Of a stretch of DNA of 64,000 nucleotides, positions 42,868 through 51,216 are shown in pieces. Origin of the DNA: an uncultured Blautia sp. GTDB taxonomy: Bacteria; Bacillota; Clostridia; Lachnospirales; Lachnospiraceae. The stretch covers positions 1 through 64,000 of the forward strand of contig UQHF01000015.1 of NCBI GenBank assembly GCA_900540785.1, written 5' to 3'. Each line of letters begins with the position of its first letter. Positions within the stretch are counted from its first letter, which is position 1. Position numbers and translations under genes: made by a program. The notes beneath the pieces were generated by a model. It had not been told where the DNA came from. It ran no database searches and was given only the letters and a program-made list of their open reading frames with translations.

Positions 42868-43621
42868 CTGCCATCTCACCTCCTGTCAGGGAAAGCACGT
42901 CCAGAATTTCCTGCAAAAATACTTTTCTTTCCTTTTCTCCCCGCACAAGCTCATGAAAAATTTTTCCGTCCTTTAAAAACAGAATCCTGCTGCAATAGCT
43001 GGCGGAAAAAGCATCGTGTGTTACCATAAGGATCGTTGCTCCCATACTGCGGTTCAGCCTTGTAAATGTTTCCAGAAGTACCTGTGAGGAATGAGAATCC
43101 AGCGCTCCGGTCGGCTCGTCTGCAAGAAGAAGTTTGGGATTATTGATCATCGCCCGCCCGCAGGCGCACCGCTGTTTCTGTCCCCCTGATACCTGATATG
43201 GAAACTTGTCTTTTATCTCCTCAATATCAAGAAGACGCATCATTTTTTTACATTTTTCCTGTATATTTTTCCTTTTTTCTCCCTGCAAGGTCAGCGCAAG
43301 TATCATATTTTCTTCCAGAGTAAGCGTATCCAGAAGGTTATATTCCTGGAAAACAAAGCCAAGATTCTTTTTTCGAAATTCAGAAAGTCCGTCCTCTGAA
43401 AGCTCCGTGATGTCAGTTTTTCCATAATAAATATGCCCCGCAGTCACACGGTCAATAGTTGCCAGCATATTTAAAATCGTGGTTTTTCCGGAGCCGGAAG
43501 GCCCCATGATCCCCACAAATTCTCCCTTTTCCACCTGAAAGCTTACACGATCCACTGCCTTTGTAATATTCGTACTGTTTCCATAATATTTCTCCACATC
43601 GCATACACGTATATTCTCCAT
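42857..43621 (-). CDS. BceA-type ABC ATPase
   Basis: ATPase of 254 residues: Walker A GPSGSGKTT, Q-loop FQEYNLLDTLTLEENM, signature VSGGQKQRCACGRAMINNP, Walker B LLLADEPTGALDS, ILMVTHDAF. GGAGG precedes the ATG. Partner of the following BceB-type permease. Confidence 0.95.
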   Translation of the reverse strand: MENIRVCDVEKYYGNSTNITKAVDRVSFQVEKGEFVGIMGPSGSGKTTILNMLATIDRVTAGHIYYGKTDITELSEDGLSEFRKKNLGFVFQEYNLLDTLTLEENMILALTLQGEKRKNIQEKCKKMMRLLDIEEIKDKFPYQVSGGQKQRCACGRAMINNPKLLLADEPTGALDSHSSQVLLETFTRLNRSMGATILMVTHDAFSASYCSRILFLKDGKIFHELVRGEKERKVFLQEILDVLSLTGGEMADVR

Positions 43622-43695
43622 ATCTGTCCTCCTGTTTTGTCTGTCCCTGTGTTTTACAGCTTTTATTTTAGCAGGATTTTCTGTTTGTTGTATAA

Positions 43696-43735
43696 AAATA
43701 GCTTAAAGTTATCTTACGTTTTTGAAAGATAACCT
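43696..43735. promoter_or_regulatory. Inverted repeat upstream of the bceA-type gene
   Basis: An imperfect 40-bp dyad containing TTATCTT-N10-AAGATAA, right after the kinase stop codon and about 75 bp upstream of the ATPase start. A weak promoter (TAAAAT without a good -35) follows. Position fits a BceR-like activator site; a terminator-like role of the long stem is possible too. Confidence 0.5.
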
Positions 43736-44769
43736 TAAGCGTCCTCTCTTGCAATATATGTACTGATTGGAAATTCCAGACGGATTTCCGTTCCTTTTCC
43801 GTATATGGAAGCTGCTGAAATCCCTATCCCAAGTCTTGTACAGAGCTTTTTACAGAGATAAAGTCCCATTCCCGTGGAGCGTTCATGGGTACGTCCGTTT
43901 GTTCCTGTAAATCCTTTTTCAAAAATCCTGGAAAGCTCTTCTTTTCTGATTCCTGTTCCGTTGTCTGCCAGCACAAGCGACACTCCATTTTCTCTTTTCT
44001 CAGAAAAAATACGGAAAGCAGGAGCCTCTTCATTTTTATATTTTACGCTGTTTAAAATCATTTGATTTAAAATAAAAATAAGCCACTTTCTGTCTGTATA
44101 AGCAAAATCCTCACACTCCACCTCTGCCCGCACACAGTTCTCAATCAGAAGAAAACGATTTTTTTCCAACACCTCAAAGACGGCTTCCTTTAAAGCAATT
44201 TTCCGGATCATATAATCCTTATAAACATTTTCCGAACGTGCATAATAAAGAACCATATCCACATAATTTTCAATTTTCTGATTCTCAGTAATGATTTTCC
44301 GAAAACTTTTCCCTGCAAAATTTTCCTTACTTCTTCCGTTTTCACAAATAAGAGAAATCCCTGTAATGGGCGCTTTTATTTCGTGAACCCAGCTTTCGAT
44401 ATATTCTTTATACTCCTCCTGCCGCTCCTGAGCCTGCCTGATCTCCTCTATTACAGATTTATTGGATTTCCGGATAAATTCTCTGTATATTTTATCTTCC
44501 AGACGCCAGGAATCCGGCATCAGTTCTCCCAGCAAATACCGCTTATCCGCATGTTCCAGAATGGCTTTTATCTCCTTAAAATAGCGGTTTCTTCCCACAT
44601 AAGAAGTAAAAAGATAAACGCTCAGGATCAGGATCCATACAATCAAAATCAGCATACTATTTCCCCTGCTGTACCCGGTAAAACGAAGAAAGCCATACAG
44701 CCCTGCCATACAGACACTCTGCAGCACCAGCATCAGAATTCTGTCCTTTAAAAATTCCCCGAATCTCAT
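43735..44769 (-). CDS. BceS-type sensor histidine kinase
   Basis: Intramembrane-sensing kinase of 344 residues: two membrane segments (about 12-29 and 38-56) joined by a few residues only, H-box ESWVHEIKAPITG, N-box LNSVKYKNEE, G1 DNGTGI and GRTHERSTGMGLYL. The H-box EIKAPI is characteristic of BceS kinases, which are driven by the BceAB transporter. ATGA overlap with the response-regulator gene. Confidence 0.93.
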   Translation of the reverse strand: MRFGEFLKDRILMLVLQSVCMAGLYGFLRFTGYSRGNSMLILIVWILILSVYLFTSYVGRNRYFKEIKAILEHADKRYLLGELMPDSWRLEDKIYREFIRKSNKSVIEEIRQAQERQEEYKEYIESWVHEIKAPITGISLICENGRSKENFAGKSFRKIITENQKIENYVDMVLYYARSENVYKDYMIRKIALKEAVFEVLEKNRFLLIENCVRAEVECEDFAYTDRKWLIFILNQMILNSVKYKNEEAPAFRIFSEKRENGVSLVLADNGTGIRKEELSRIFEKGFTGTNGRTHERSTGMGLYLCKKLCTRLGIGISAASIYGKGTEIRLEFPISTYIAREDA

Positions 44770-45428
44770 ATTTTGTATCCTACTCCTCTTTTTGTTTCTA
44801 TAAAATCAGAAACCCCGAGAGTTTTTAATTTTTCGCGGATTCTCGTCATATGCACACTCAGAGTGTTATCATCAATAAAAATCTGATTCTCCCACAGGTA
44901 TTCAATTAAATCCGTTCTTCCCACATAATTTCCGCTGTTTTGAAACAGCATATGAAGAATTTTCATCTCGTTTTTTGTAAGCTCTGCGCTTTTTTCTCTA
45001 TAAAAGAGACAGCATTTTGAAAGATCAAGCATTACCTCTTTTCTTGTAAAACTTGTGGCTTCTCTTATCCCTTTTGTACGCTTTAAAACGGCTGCGATTC
45101 TCGCAAGGAGAATGGGAACCTGATACGGCTTTGTAATATAATCGTCTGCTCCTCTTAAAATTCCTGTCAGCTCGTCCATCGAATCTGTCCTGCTTGTAAG
45201 AAAGATCACAGGAACTTCTGTTTTTCCCCGAATCTGTGTACAGATGTCAAAACCGGAAATTCCCGGAAGATTCACATCGAGAAGAATCAGATCCGGGTTT
45301 TCTTTTATAATCTGCCCTGTAATATCTGAAAAACTGTCGGGCGCAAACGTTTCATAACCGGCGTTTTCAAGAAGGATCTGCAATTCGTTTCTTATGGTTA
45401 CCTCGTCTTCGATGATGATGATTTTCAT
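44766..45428 (-). CDS. BceR-type response regulator
   Basis: OmpR-family regulator of 220 residues: IIEDE, phosphoacceptor Asp 51 (LILLDVNLPGISG), KPYQVPILLARIAAVLKR, winged helix with EMKILHMLFQNSGNYVGRTDLIEYLW and DDNTLSVHMTRIREKL. Expected to activate the transporter genes downstream. Confidence 0.93.
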   Translation of the reverse strand: MKIIIIEDEVTIRNELQILLENAGYETFAPDSFSDITGQIIKENPDLILLDVNLPGISGFDICTQIRGKTEVPVIFLTSRTDSMDELTGILRGADDYITKPYQVPILLARIAAVLKRTKGIREATSFTRKEVMLDLSKCCLFYREKSAELTKNEMKILHMLFQNSGNYVGRTDLIEYLWENQIFIDDNTLSVHMTRIREKLKTLGVSDFIETKRGVGYKI

Positions 45429-45534
45429 ATTTTGATTCCTTTTATTTCTCTTTCTACATTTTCTAATTTTCTTCTATTATACACGATTATATATGCAAAT
45501 AAAACCTTTTAATATACTCCCCGCTGTCTTGAAA

Positions 45535-45560
45535 GGCAGCTTTGGTCTCCCAAAGCTGCC
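45535..45560 (-). terminator. Terminator of the toxin-antitoxin operon
   Basis: 11-bp perfect stem GGCAGCTTTGG/CCAAAGCTGCC with a 4-base loop, 19 bp past the toxin stop. Nearly identical to the hairpin at 46371-46400. Confidence 0.75.
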
Positions 45561-45578
45561 TCTATTATATTTCAGTAT

Positions 45579-45908
45579 TCATAATTCATATTTTTGTCTT
45601 CGCCTGGCAGCCTCGCGATAAACCTGCTCATCTGTCCTTGCAGAAATAACTATGATTTTCATGACATCTTCCATTCGTTCTATCTTATATACTACTCGAA
45701 TTCCCAAATCACGAAATTTAATTTTTAAAAGGTTTGTAAGGTTCACACCGTTCTTATTTCCCAACGGTTTTCCGTATCCACCTTCCTGAACAGGAAGTGG
45801 ATTTTGACTTACTTTCTGAATTCCTTTTAAGACTTGAATCGTAGCAGAACGCTCCAGCTTTTGTATATCTTTTTTTGCTTCTTCCAAAAATTCTACACTC
45901 CAGCTCAT
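45579..45908 (-). CDS. RelE/ParE-family toxin
   Basis: Protein of 109 residues (WSVEFLEEAKKDIQKLERSATIQVLKGIQKV ... GKPLGNKNG ... YRVVYKIERMEDVMKIIVISARTDEQVY), a RelE-superfamily fold. It probably cleaves mRNA at the ribosome (RelE-like) rather than acting on gyrase, but the family cannot be split by reading. Its ATG overlaps the antitoxin stop by four bases (ATGA), the normal antitoxin-first arrangement. Confidence 0.9.
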   Translation of the reverse strand: MSWSVEFLEEAKKDIQKLERSATIQVLKGIQKVSQNPLPVQEGGYGKPLGNKNGVNLTNLLKIKFRDLGIRVVYKIERMEDVMKIIVISARTDEQVYREAARRRQKYEL

Positions 45909-46219
45909 TCTATCTCCACTTCCTCCGCTCCTTCCAGATCTTTCTCGCTGATTCCCAGATCTGCCATAACTGTTTCCATCGGTACGGCAGGTTTTGTTCC
46001 ATTTTCTTCCAGTCTGTTTGTTGCCTCTAATAACAACATATAATTTTCTTCTATTTCCGTGAGTCTGGTATATTCTTCCGGAGATAAAATAACAGCGGAA
46101 GGCTGATTGTTCTTCAGTACAAACAATTCTTTTGTTTCTCTGAGCCGATTAAAAATTTTTGTTGCCTGTCCTTTGTTAAATAATGAAATCGGCACAAGAC
46201 AATCCATAATATTTGCCAT
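45905..46219 (-). CDS. Phd/YefM-type antitoxin
   Basis: Protein of 104 residues: N-terminal Phd/YefM DNA-binding part (LVPISLFNKGQATKIFNRLRETKELFVLKNNQPSAVILSPEEYTRL) and an acidic C-terminus (EKDLEGAEEVEIE) that should wrap the toxin. AGGAGGTG precedes the ATG. It normally represses its own operon. Confidence 0.9.
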   Translation of the reverse strand: MANIMDCLVPISLFNKGQATKIFNRLRETKELFVLKNNQPSAVILSPEEYTRLTEIEENYMLLLEATNRLEENGTKPAVPMETVMADLGISEKDLEGAEEVEIE

Positions 46220-46370
46220 CAGTCACACCTCCTTGTCTTTTATTTTTATTATACTCATATAAATCTAAAATATCAACTTAAAATAATGAAAATTTATAGT
46301 TAAATTATCATTATTTTATACTTCAAATTTACTCATCCGTTCTTCTCACTCCTACTCTAACTAACGTAAA

Positions 46371-46400
46371 CAGGCAGCTTCGGTTTCCCAAAGCTGCCTG
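46371..46400 (-). terminator. Terminator of aspA
   Basis: CAGGCAGCTT.GG/CC.AAGCTGCCTG with a short loop, 19 bp past the aspA stop. Nearly identical in sequence to the terminator at 45535-45560 on the other side of the toxin-antitoxin pair. Confidence 0.7.
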
Positions 46401-46418
46401 CTCTTATAAATGATTTTC

Positions 46419-47852
46419 TTATATGTTTTTCTTCATAAGCTCTTTTCCTGAAATTCCAGGTTCAGTCATGTTTTCCGGATCTAAAATGCAGTCAAGCTCT
46501 TCTTCTTCAAGAAGCCCTTCCTGTAAAATAAGGGTACGGACAGATTCTCCTGTCTGAATTGCTTTTTTTGCAACATCCGCTGCTTTCTGGTATCCAATAT
46601 GCGGACAAATTGCTGTGATAATTCCAACACTGTTTTCTACAAGGTAACGGCAGCGTGTCTCATTTGCCGTAATTCCCTTAATACAGTTATCCACAAAAGT
46701 CTGCACCGCATACGCCAGTGTGTCAATAGACTGGAACATACAGTAGAAAATAATCGGCTCAAAGGCATTCAGCTCCAGCTGTCCAGCCTCTGCCGCCATA
46801 GTAATTGTCATATCATTTCCAATCACATAGAAAGCAACCTGATTCACTACCTCCGGAATAACCGGATTCACTTTTCCCGGCATAATAGAAGAACCATTCT
46901 GTTTTGCCGGAAGGTTAATTTCGTGGAAGCCTGCCCTCGGGCCGGATGACATCAGACGAAGGTCATTTGCAATTTTGGATAAAGTAACAGCACATGCTTT
47001 TACTGCTCCGGAGACTGCCACAAAGGGATCAAGATTCTGCGTTGCGTCAATTAAATCGAATGCCTGAACAAAATCCATCGCAGAAACCTCGTTTAAGTTT
47101 GGAACAATTCTTCTTAAATATGTTTCATCTGCATTGATACCTGTTCCAATCGCAGTTCCTCCCATATTCAGACAACGCATCTCATCCATCGCTTTATCCA
47201 TACGGTGAATATCACGCATAACTGCAACGGAGTATGCTTTAAATTCCTGCCCCAGACGAATGGGAACTGCATCCTGCATCTGAGTACGTCCCATTTTTAA
47301 AATTCCGTCAAACTCTTCTGCCTTTTCACAAAGCGCTTTGTGAAGACGAAGCAGCTCTGTTTTCAAATTTTTCAGAAGGCGAAGGGCTGTCATTTTTCCA
47401 GCTGTAGGGATTACGTCATTTGTGGACTGTCCGCAGTTTACGTGATCGTTTGGATTGACAATGGAGTAATCTCCCTTCTGACCGCCGAGGATTTCAATAG
47501 CACGGTTTGCGATAACTTCATTTGCATTCATATTTACAGAAGTACCGGCACCTCCCTGAATTGGATCTACAATGAAATCCTCATGAAGCTTTCCTGCCAG
47601 AATTTCATCGCAGGCTGCCACAATGGCTGTCGCAATAGACTTGTCAAGGATTCCTACCTCACAGTTTGTGATTGCCGCCGCTTTTTTTATGTATGCAAGA
47701 CTGTTAATAATTTCCGGATGCATATTTAATCCTGTTATATGAAAATTCTCTGCTGCCCGCAAAGACTGTACTCCGTAATAGACATTTTCCGGAACATCCT
47801 TTGTTCCAATGGAATCTTTTTCTACGCGAAAATCTGCAATCGTTTCTTTCAT
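46419..47852 (-). CDS. aspA: Aspartate ammonia-lyase (aspartase)
   Basis: Enzyme of 477 residues converting aspartate to fumarate and ammonia, feeding fumarate respiration or anaplerosis. The superfamily signature GSSIMPGKVNPVIPEV, QGGAGTSVNMNANEV, CGQSTNDVIPTAGK and LGQEFKAYSV are present; the N-terminal RVEKDSIGTKDVP favours aspartase over fumarase C. Start at ATG 47852 behind GGGAGGAT. Divergent from a LysR gene that probably controls it. Confidence 0.93.
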   Translation of the reverse strand: MKETIADFRVEKDSIGTKDVPENVYYGVQSLRAAENFHITGLNMHPEIINSLAYIKKAAAITNCEVGILDKSIATAIVAACDEILAGKLHEDFIVDPIQGGAGTSVNMNANEVIANRAIEILGGQKGDYSIVNPNDHVNCGQSTNDVIPTAGKMTALRLLKNLKTELLRLHKALCEKAEEFDGILKMGRTQMQDAVPIRLGQEFKAYSVAVMRDIHRMDKAMDEMRCLNMGGTAIGTGINADETYLRRIVPNLNEVSAMDFVQAFDLIDATQNLDPFVAVSGAVKACAVTLSKIANDLRLMSSGPRAGFHEINLPAKQNGSSIMPGKVNPVIPEVVNQVAFYVIGNDMTITMAAEAGQLELNAFEPIIFYCMFQSIDTLAYAVQTFVDNCIKGITANETRCRYLVENSVGIITAICPHIGYQKAADVAKKAIQTGESVRTLILQEGLLEEEELDCILDPENMTEPGISGKELMKKNI

Positions 47853-47898
47853 GATTATCCTCCCATGTACATTATACGTACGTTTTCTTCTTGACCTT

Positions 47899-47927
47899 AT
47901 TATAAGAAATCGGTACAATATAATCAA
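47899..47927 (-). promoter_or_regulatory. Promoter of aspA
   Basis: On the minus strand TTGATT (47922-47927), a 17-bp spacer and TATAAT (47899-47904). Confidence 0.75.
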
Positions 47928-47950
47928 ATACATATTAAAATATAAATAGT

Positions 47951-47966
47951 ATAACTTTAAAGTTAT
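47951..47966. promoter_or_regulatory. Perfect palindrome between aspA and lysR-type gene
   Basis: ATAACTTTAAAGTTAT, a perfect 16-bp dyad, AT-rich like LysR boxes. It lies about 24 bp upstream of the aspA -35 and overlaps the 5' end of the regulator transcript, fitting an activator/autorepressor site. Confidence 0.6.
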
Positions 47967-47976
47967 GAGGTTTTTT

Positions 47977-48918
47977 ATGTTTCATGGAATGAATTATATA
48001 TATGCCGTTTATAAGGAAGGCAGCTTTTCCAAAGCAGCAAAAAGTCTTTTTATTTCACAACCTTCCTTAAGCGCCACTGTAAAACGAATTGAAGAAAAAG
48101 TAGGCTATCCTATTTTTGACCGAAGTACAAAGCCTCTGCAGCTTACGGAACCTGGCCGGCAGTACATCCGCACTGTAGAAAAGCTTATGTCTGTAGAAAA
48201 CGACTTTACAGAATACATAAATGATTGGGGCGGACTTCAGGCAGGCAATCTTACCCTTGGGGGAAGCAGCCTTTTTTCTTCCTGGGTACTCCCTCCTCTT
48301 ATGGCGGAATTTTCCAGAAAATTTCCTCTTGTAAAATTAAAACTGAAAGAAGAAAATACAACAGAGCTTACTGCGCTCCTTCAGGATGGAAAAATTGATC
48401 TGATGCTGGATAATGGAATTATTCAAGAAGAAAATTTTTCCTCCTGCATTTATCAGGAAGAGCATCTTCTTCTTGCAGTACCTGCCTCCTTTTCTGTAAA
48501 CAGCAAATTGTCTTCCTTTCAGATTTTGCCGGAACAGATTAGAGACAAAAGTTTTTTAAATTCAAAAGTTCAGCCTGTCCCCCTGATGTATTTTGAAGCA
48601 GAGCCTTTCATTATCTTAAAGCCGGAAAATGATACAAGAAAGCGGGGAATGGGAATTTTCAGAGAAAACCAGCTTACTCCTAAAGTGCTTTTTGAATTAG
48701 ACCAGCAGATGACCTCCTACAATATTACATGCTCCGGCATGGGCATCTCCTTTATAAGTGATACCTTGATTTCCCGCGTTCCCTATCACAACAATGTAAT
48801 TTTTTATAAGCTGTCCGGACAGTACAGTCACAGAAGCATTTATTTTTACTGGAAAAAAGGGCGGTATCTGACAAGAGCAATGGAAGAATTTCTCCGCATG
48901 GCACAGGAAAAGATATAA
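47977..48918 (+). CDS. LysR-family transcriptional regulator
   Basis: Regulator of 313 residues. N-terminal winged helix (MNYIYAVYKEGSFSKAAKSLFISQPSLSATVKRIEEKVGYPIFDRSTKPLQLTEPGRQYI) and a type 2 periplasmic-binding-like effector domain. Start at ATG 47977, 6 bases after GAGG; an earlier ATG at 47965 includes that site. Divergently placed from aspA, hence a likely aspartase regulator responding to aspartate or fumarate (inference). Its stop codon is only 4 bp from the end of the convergent kdpE gene. Confidence 0.9.
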   Translation: MFHGMNYIYAVYKEGSFSKAAKSLFISQPSLSATVKRIEEKVGYPIFDRSTKPLQLTEPGRQYIRTVEKLMSVENDFTEYINDWGGLQAGNLTLGGSSLFSSWVLPPLMAEFSRKFPLVKLKLKEENTTELTALLQDGKIDLMLDNGIIQEENFSSCIYQEEHLLLAVPASFSVNSKLSSFQILPEQIRDKSFLNSKVQPVPLMYFEAEPFIILKPENDTRKRGMGIFRENQLTPKVLFELDQQMTSYNITCSGMGISFISDTLISRVPYHNNVIFYKLSGQYSHRSIYFYWKKGRYLTRAMEEFLRMAQEKI

Positions 48919-48922
48919 TTTT

Positions 48923-49636
48923 TTAATCTTCCACACTCAGCATTCTGTACCCGATTCCAATATGTGTCTGAATATACGCTGGCTTTTCCTTATCCTTCTC
49001 CAGTTTTTTCCGAAGAGAAGTCATGTATACGCGAAGGGAAGAAATATCGCTTCCCATCCCGTTCTGCCATACTTTTTCCAGAATAAACTGATACGTCAGG
49101 ACCTTGCCCACATTCCGGGCAAGAAGGCAGAGAAGACTGTACTCCAGTGGCATAAGATGAAGCTCCTCCCCGTCAAGCTTTACAACTGCCGCGCTGTAAT
49201 CTATTTCCAGCCCTCCGTTTTTGAAAACGCTTTCGTTTGTGTTATCTTCCCGCATAATATACTGTACACGGCGGATCGTCGCCCGAAGTCTTGCAGACAG
49301 TTCTACTACGCTGAAGGGCTTTGTGAGATAATCGTCCGCTCCCACGTCAAGAGCCGCCACCTTGTCTTTTTCATCGCTTCTTGCACTGATCACAATGATA
49401 GGGGCTACCGACCAGGAACGGATTTTCCGGATCACTTCAATTCCGTCCATATCAGGAAGCCCAAGATCCATAAGAATAATATCCGGATTGTTGGCTGCTG
49501 CCAGCATAATTGCCTGCGAGCCGTTCTGCGCCGTATCAAATTTATACTTTTCCATTTCCAGAGTTGTGGTGATCAGGTTGCGGATCGGCTCATCATCTTC
49601 CACAACAAGAACTACCGGCTTGCCGCCTTTTATCAT
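48923..49636 (-). CDS. kdpE: KdpE response regulator
   Basis: OmpR-family regulator of 237 residues: VEDDEPIR, phosphoacceptor Asp 57 (IILMDLGLPDMDG), DDYLTKPFSVVELSARLRATIRR and a winged helix ending GKVLTYQFILEKVW...IGIGYRML. It should activate the kdp promoter at low potassium or high osmolarity. ATGA overlap with the preceding kinase gene; last gene of the kdp operon. No terminator space remains before the convergent LysR gene. Confidence 0.93.
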   Translation of the reverse strand: MIKGGKPVVLVVEDDEPIRNLITTTLEMEKYKFDTAQNGSQAIMLAAANNPDIILMDLGLPDMDGIEVIRKIRSWSVAPIIVISARSDEKDKVAALDVGADDYLTKPFSVVELSARLRATIRRVQYIMREDNTNESVFKNGGLEIDYSAAVVKLDGEELHLMPLEYSLLCLLARNVGKVLTYQFILEKVWQNGMGSDISSLRVYMTSLRKKLEKDKEKPAYIQTHIGIGYRMLSVED

Positions 49637-51162
49637 AATCGAATCTCCTCCTGTTCCAGTGCAAAACAAAATACGGTTCCCGCTGGCTCGTTGTCATAAA
49701 CCTTAAGGCTGCTTCCGTGTGCACCTATGATCGACTGGCAGAGAGGAAGTCCAAGCCCCATGCCTCTTCTGCCGTCGCTGACCGTATTATTTGCCGTATA
49801 ATACATATCAAAAATTTTCTCTTTCTGCTCTTCTGTCAACCCTTCCCCGTTGTCTTTTACGGAAAAAAGAACCTTTCCCTTTAAAGCTTCCGCCTGGAGA
49901 ATAATTTCTCCTCCCTCCGGCGTATATTTTACCGCATTGTCTACAAGATTGATCAAAACCTGCAGGATCAGTTTCACATCCATTTTCGCAATGAGGATTT
50001 CCTCACATTCCACCTGGATATGCTGGTGTTTTCCCCTTCTGTTTATATGCCGCACTGCCTCGTCCAGTACTTCCTCTGCGATTTCTCCCTGGATATTTAA
50101 TTCCATGCTTCCGTTTTCGATTCTCGTAATTGAGAGAAGATTTTCCACAAGATTGATCAGCCACATGGAATCATTGTAAATATCATGGTATATTTTCTGC
50201 CGTTTCTCTGCCGAAAGGATTGTCTCATTTCCTATGAGATTTTCTGCATTTCCGGAAATACTCGTAAGAGGACTTCGAAGGTCGTGAGAGATCGAGCGAA
50301 GAAGATTTGCCCTTAACTGCTCTTTTTCCAGTCGAATCTCCGCCTCCCTCTGCTGCTTTAAAAGCTCCTCCTTTTCCATAGCAAAGGCACATTCATGGAT
50401 CAGAGTGCCCACGATTCCCCGCTCAAAGGTGCGGATGGGTTCTCCCTCCATATCAATGGCAATAACTGCAAACATTCGCGCATCGCTTTTTACTGCAAGG
50501 AACATATACTTTGATTCTCCCAGTGTCTCTGTAGAAAATCCGGCATCCTCCTGATGCTGCCAGCACCATCTCACAACTGCCATATCTGTTTCCTGAAGAG
50601 CTTCTTCTCCGTTTTCTTTTCTGTAGGAAAGGGGAATACTTCCTTCCTCAGGCTCTCCAAGATAACAGTAGATGTTTTTTTCAAGAAGTCTGCCAAGCTG
50701 CTCCACGATCTTCTGGGCAATCTCCTGGGTGGTGGAAGCTGTCTGAAGGCTTCGGCTCGCCTTTAATAAAAGCTCCGAGCGATAGGATTTCTTGGCATTC
50801 TGATAAGCATAATCCTTTACCTTTTTCGTGAGCATGGAGCAGATCATAAATGTGACAAACATTACGATAAAGGTCACGATATAGTTTGGATTATAAACGG
50901 AAAACGTAAAAACAGGAGCTGCAAAAAAGAAGTTGAAGGTAAGAACACCTAAAATACTGTAAATCAGTCCCCAGATATATCCGTCTGTAAAAAGAGCCAC
51001 GATCAGGTTTCCCAGGATATACGTCATGATCAGATTTGCATCGCTGAACCCCCATCTTGCAAAAATCAGATCAATTCCTGTGGAAAGAAGAAGGCTTGCG
51101 CTGCAGTAACCTATATTTTTCCACATATGATTCCTGTTTTTTTCTTCCACTGCATCTCTCAT
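49633..51162 (-). CDS. KdpD kinase half: DUF4118-GAF histidine kinase
   Basis: Sensor kinase of 509 residues: four membrane segments of a DUF4118 (KdpD-type) module (about 14-110), a coiled coil, a GAF-like region, H-box SISHDLRSPLTSISG, N-box NLVDNAVKYTPEG, G1 DNGEGL and GRRGMGLGLPLCQ. It lacks the N-terminal KdpD and USP domains, which sit in the preceding separate gene. GGAGG precedes the ATG. Together with that protein it takes the place of one KdpD; which of them senses potassium is unknown. Confidence 0.92.
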   Translation of the reverse strand: MRDAVEEKNRNHMWKNIGYCSASLLLSTGIDLIFARWGFSDANLIMTYILGNLIVALFTDGYIWGLIYSILGVLTFNFFFAAPVFTFSVYNPNYIVTFIVMFVTFMICSMLTKKVKDYAYQNAKKSYRSELLLKASRSLQTASTTQEIAQKIVEQLGRLLEKNIYCYLGEPEEGSIPLSYRKENGEEALQETDMAVVRWCWQHQEDAGFSTETLGESKYMFLAVKSDARMFAVIAIDMEGEPIRTFERGIVGTLIHECAFAMEKEELLKQQREAEIRLEKEQLRANLLRSISHDLRSPLTSISGNAENLIGNETILSAEKRQKIYHDIYNDSMWLINLVENLLSITRIENGSMELNIQGEIAEEVLDEAVRHINRRGKHQHIQVECEEILIAKMDVKLILQVLINLVDNAVKYTPEGGEIILQAEALKGKVLFSVKDNGEGLTEEQKEKIFDMYYTANNTVSDGRRGMGLGLPLCQSIIGAHGSSLKVYDNEPAGTVFCFALEQEEIRL

Positions 51163-51216
51163 TGCTGTTTTCCTCCGTTTCTATGTTCTTATCATAACGC
51201 AAAATCATAAAAAATT

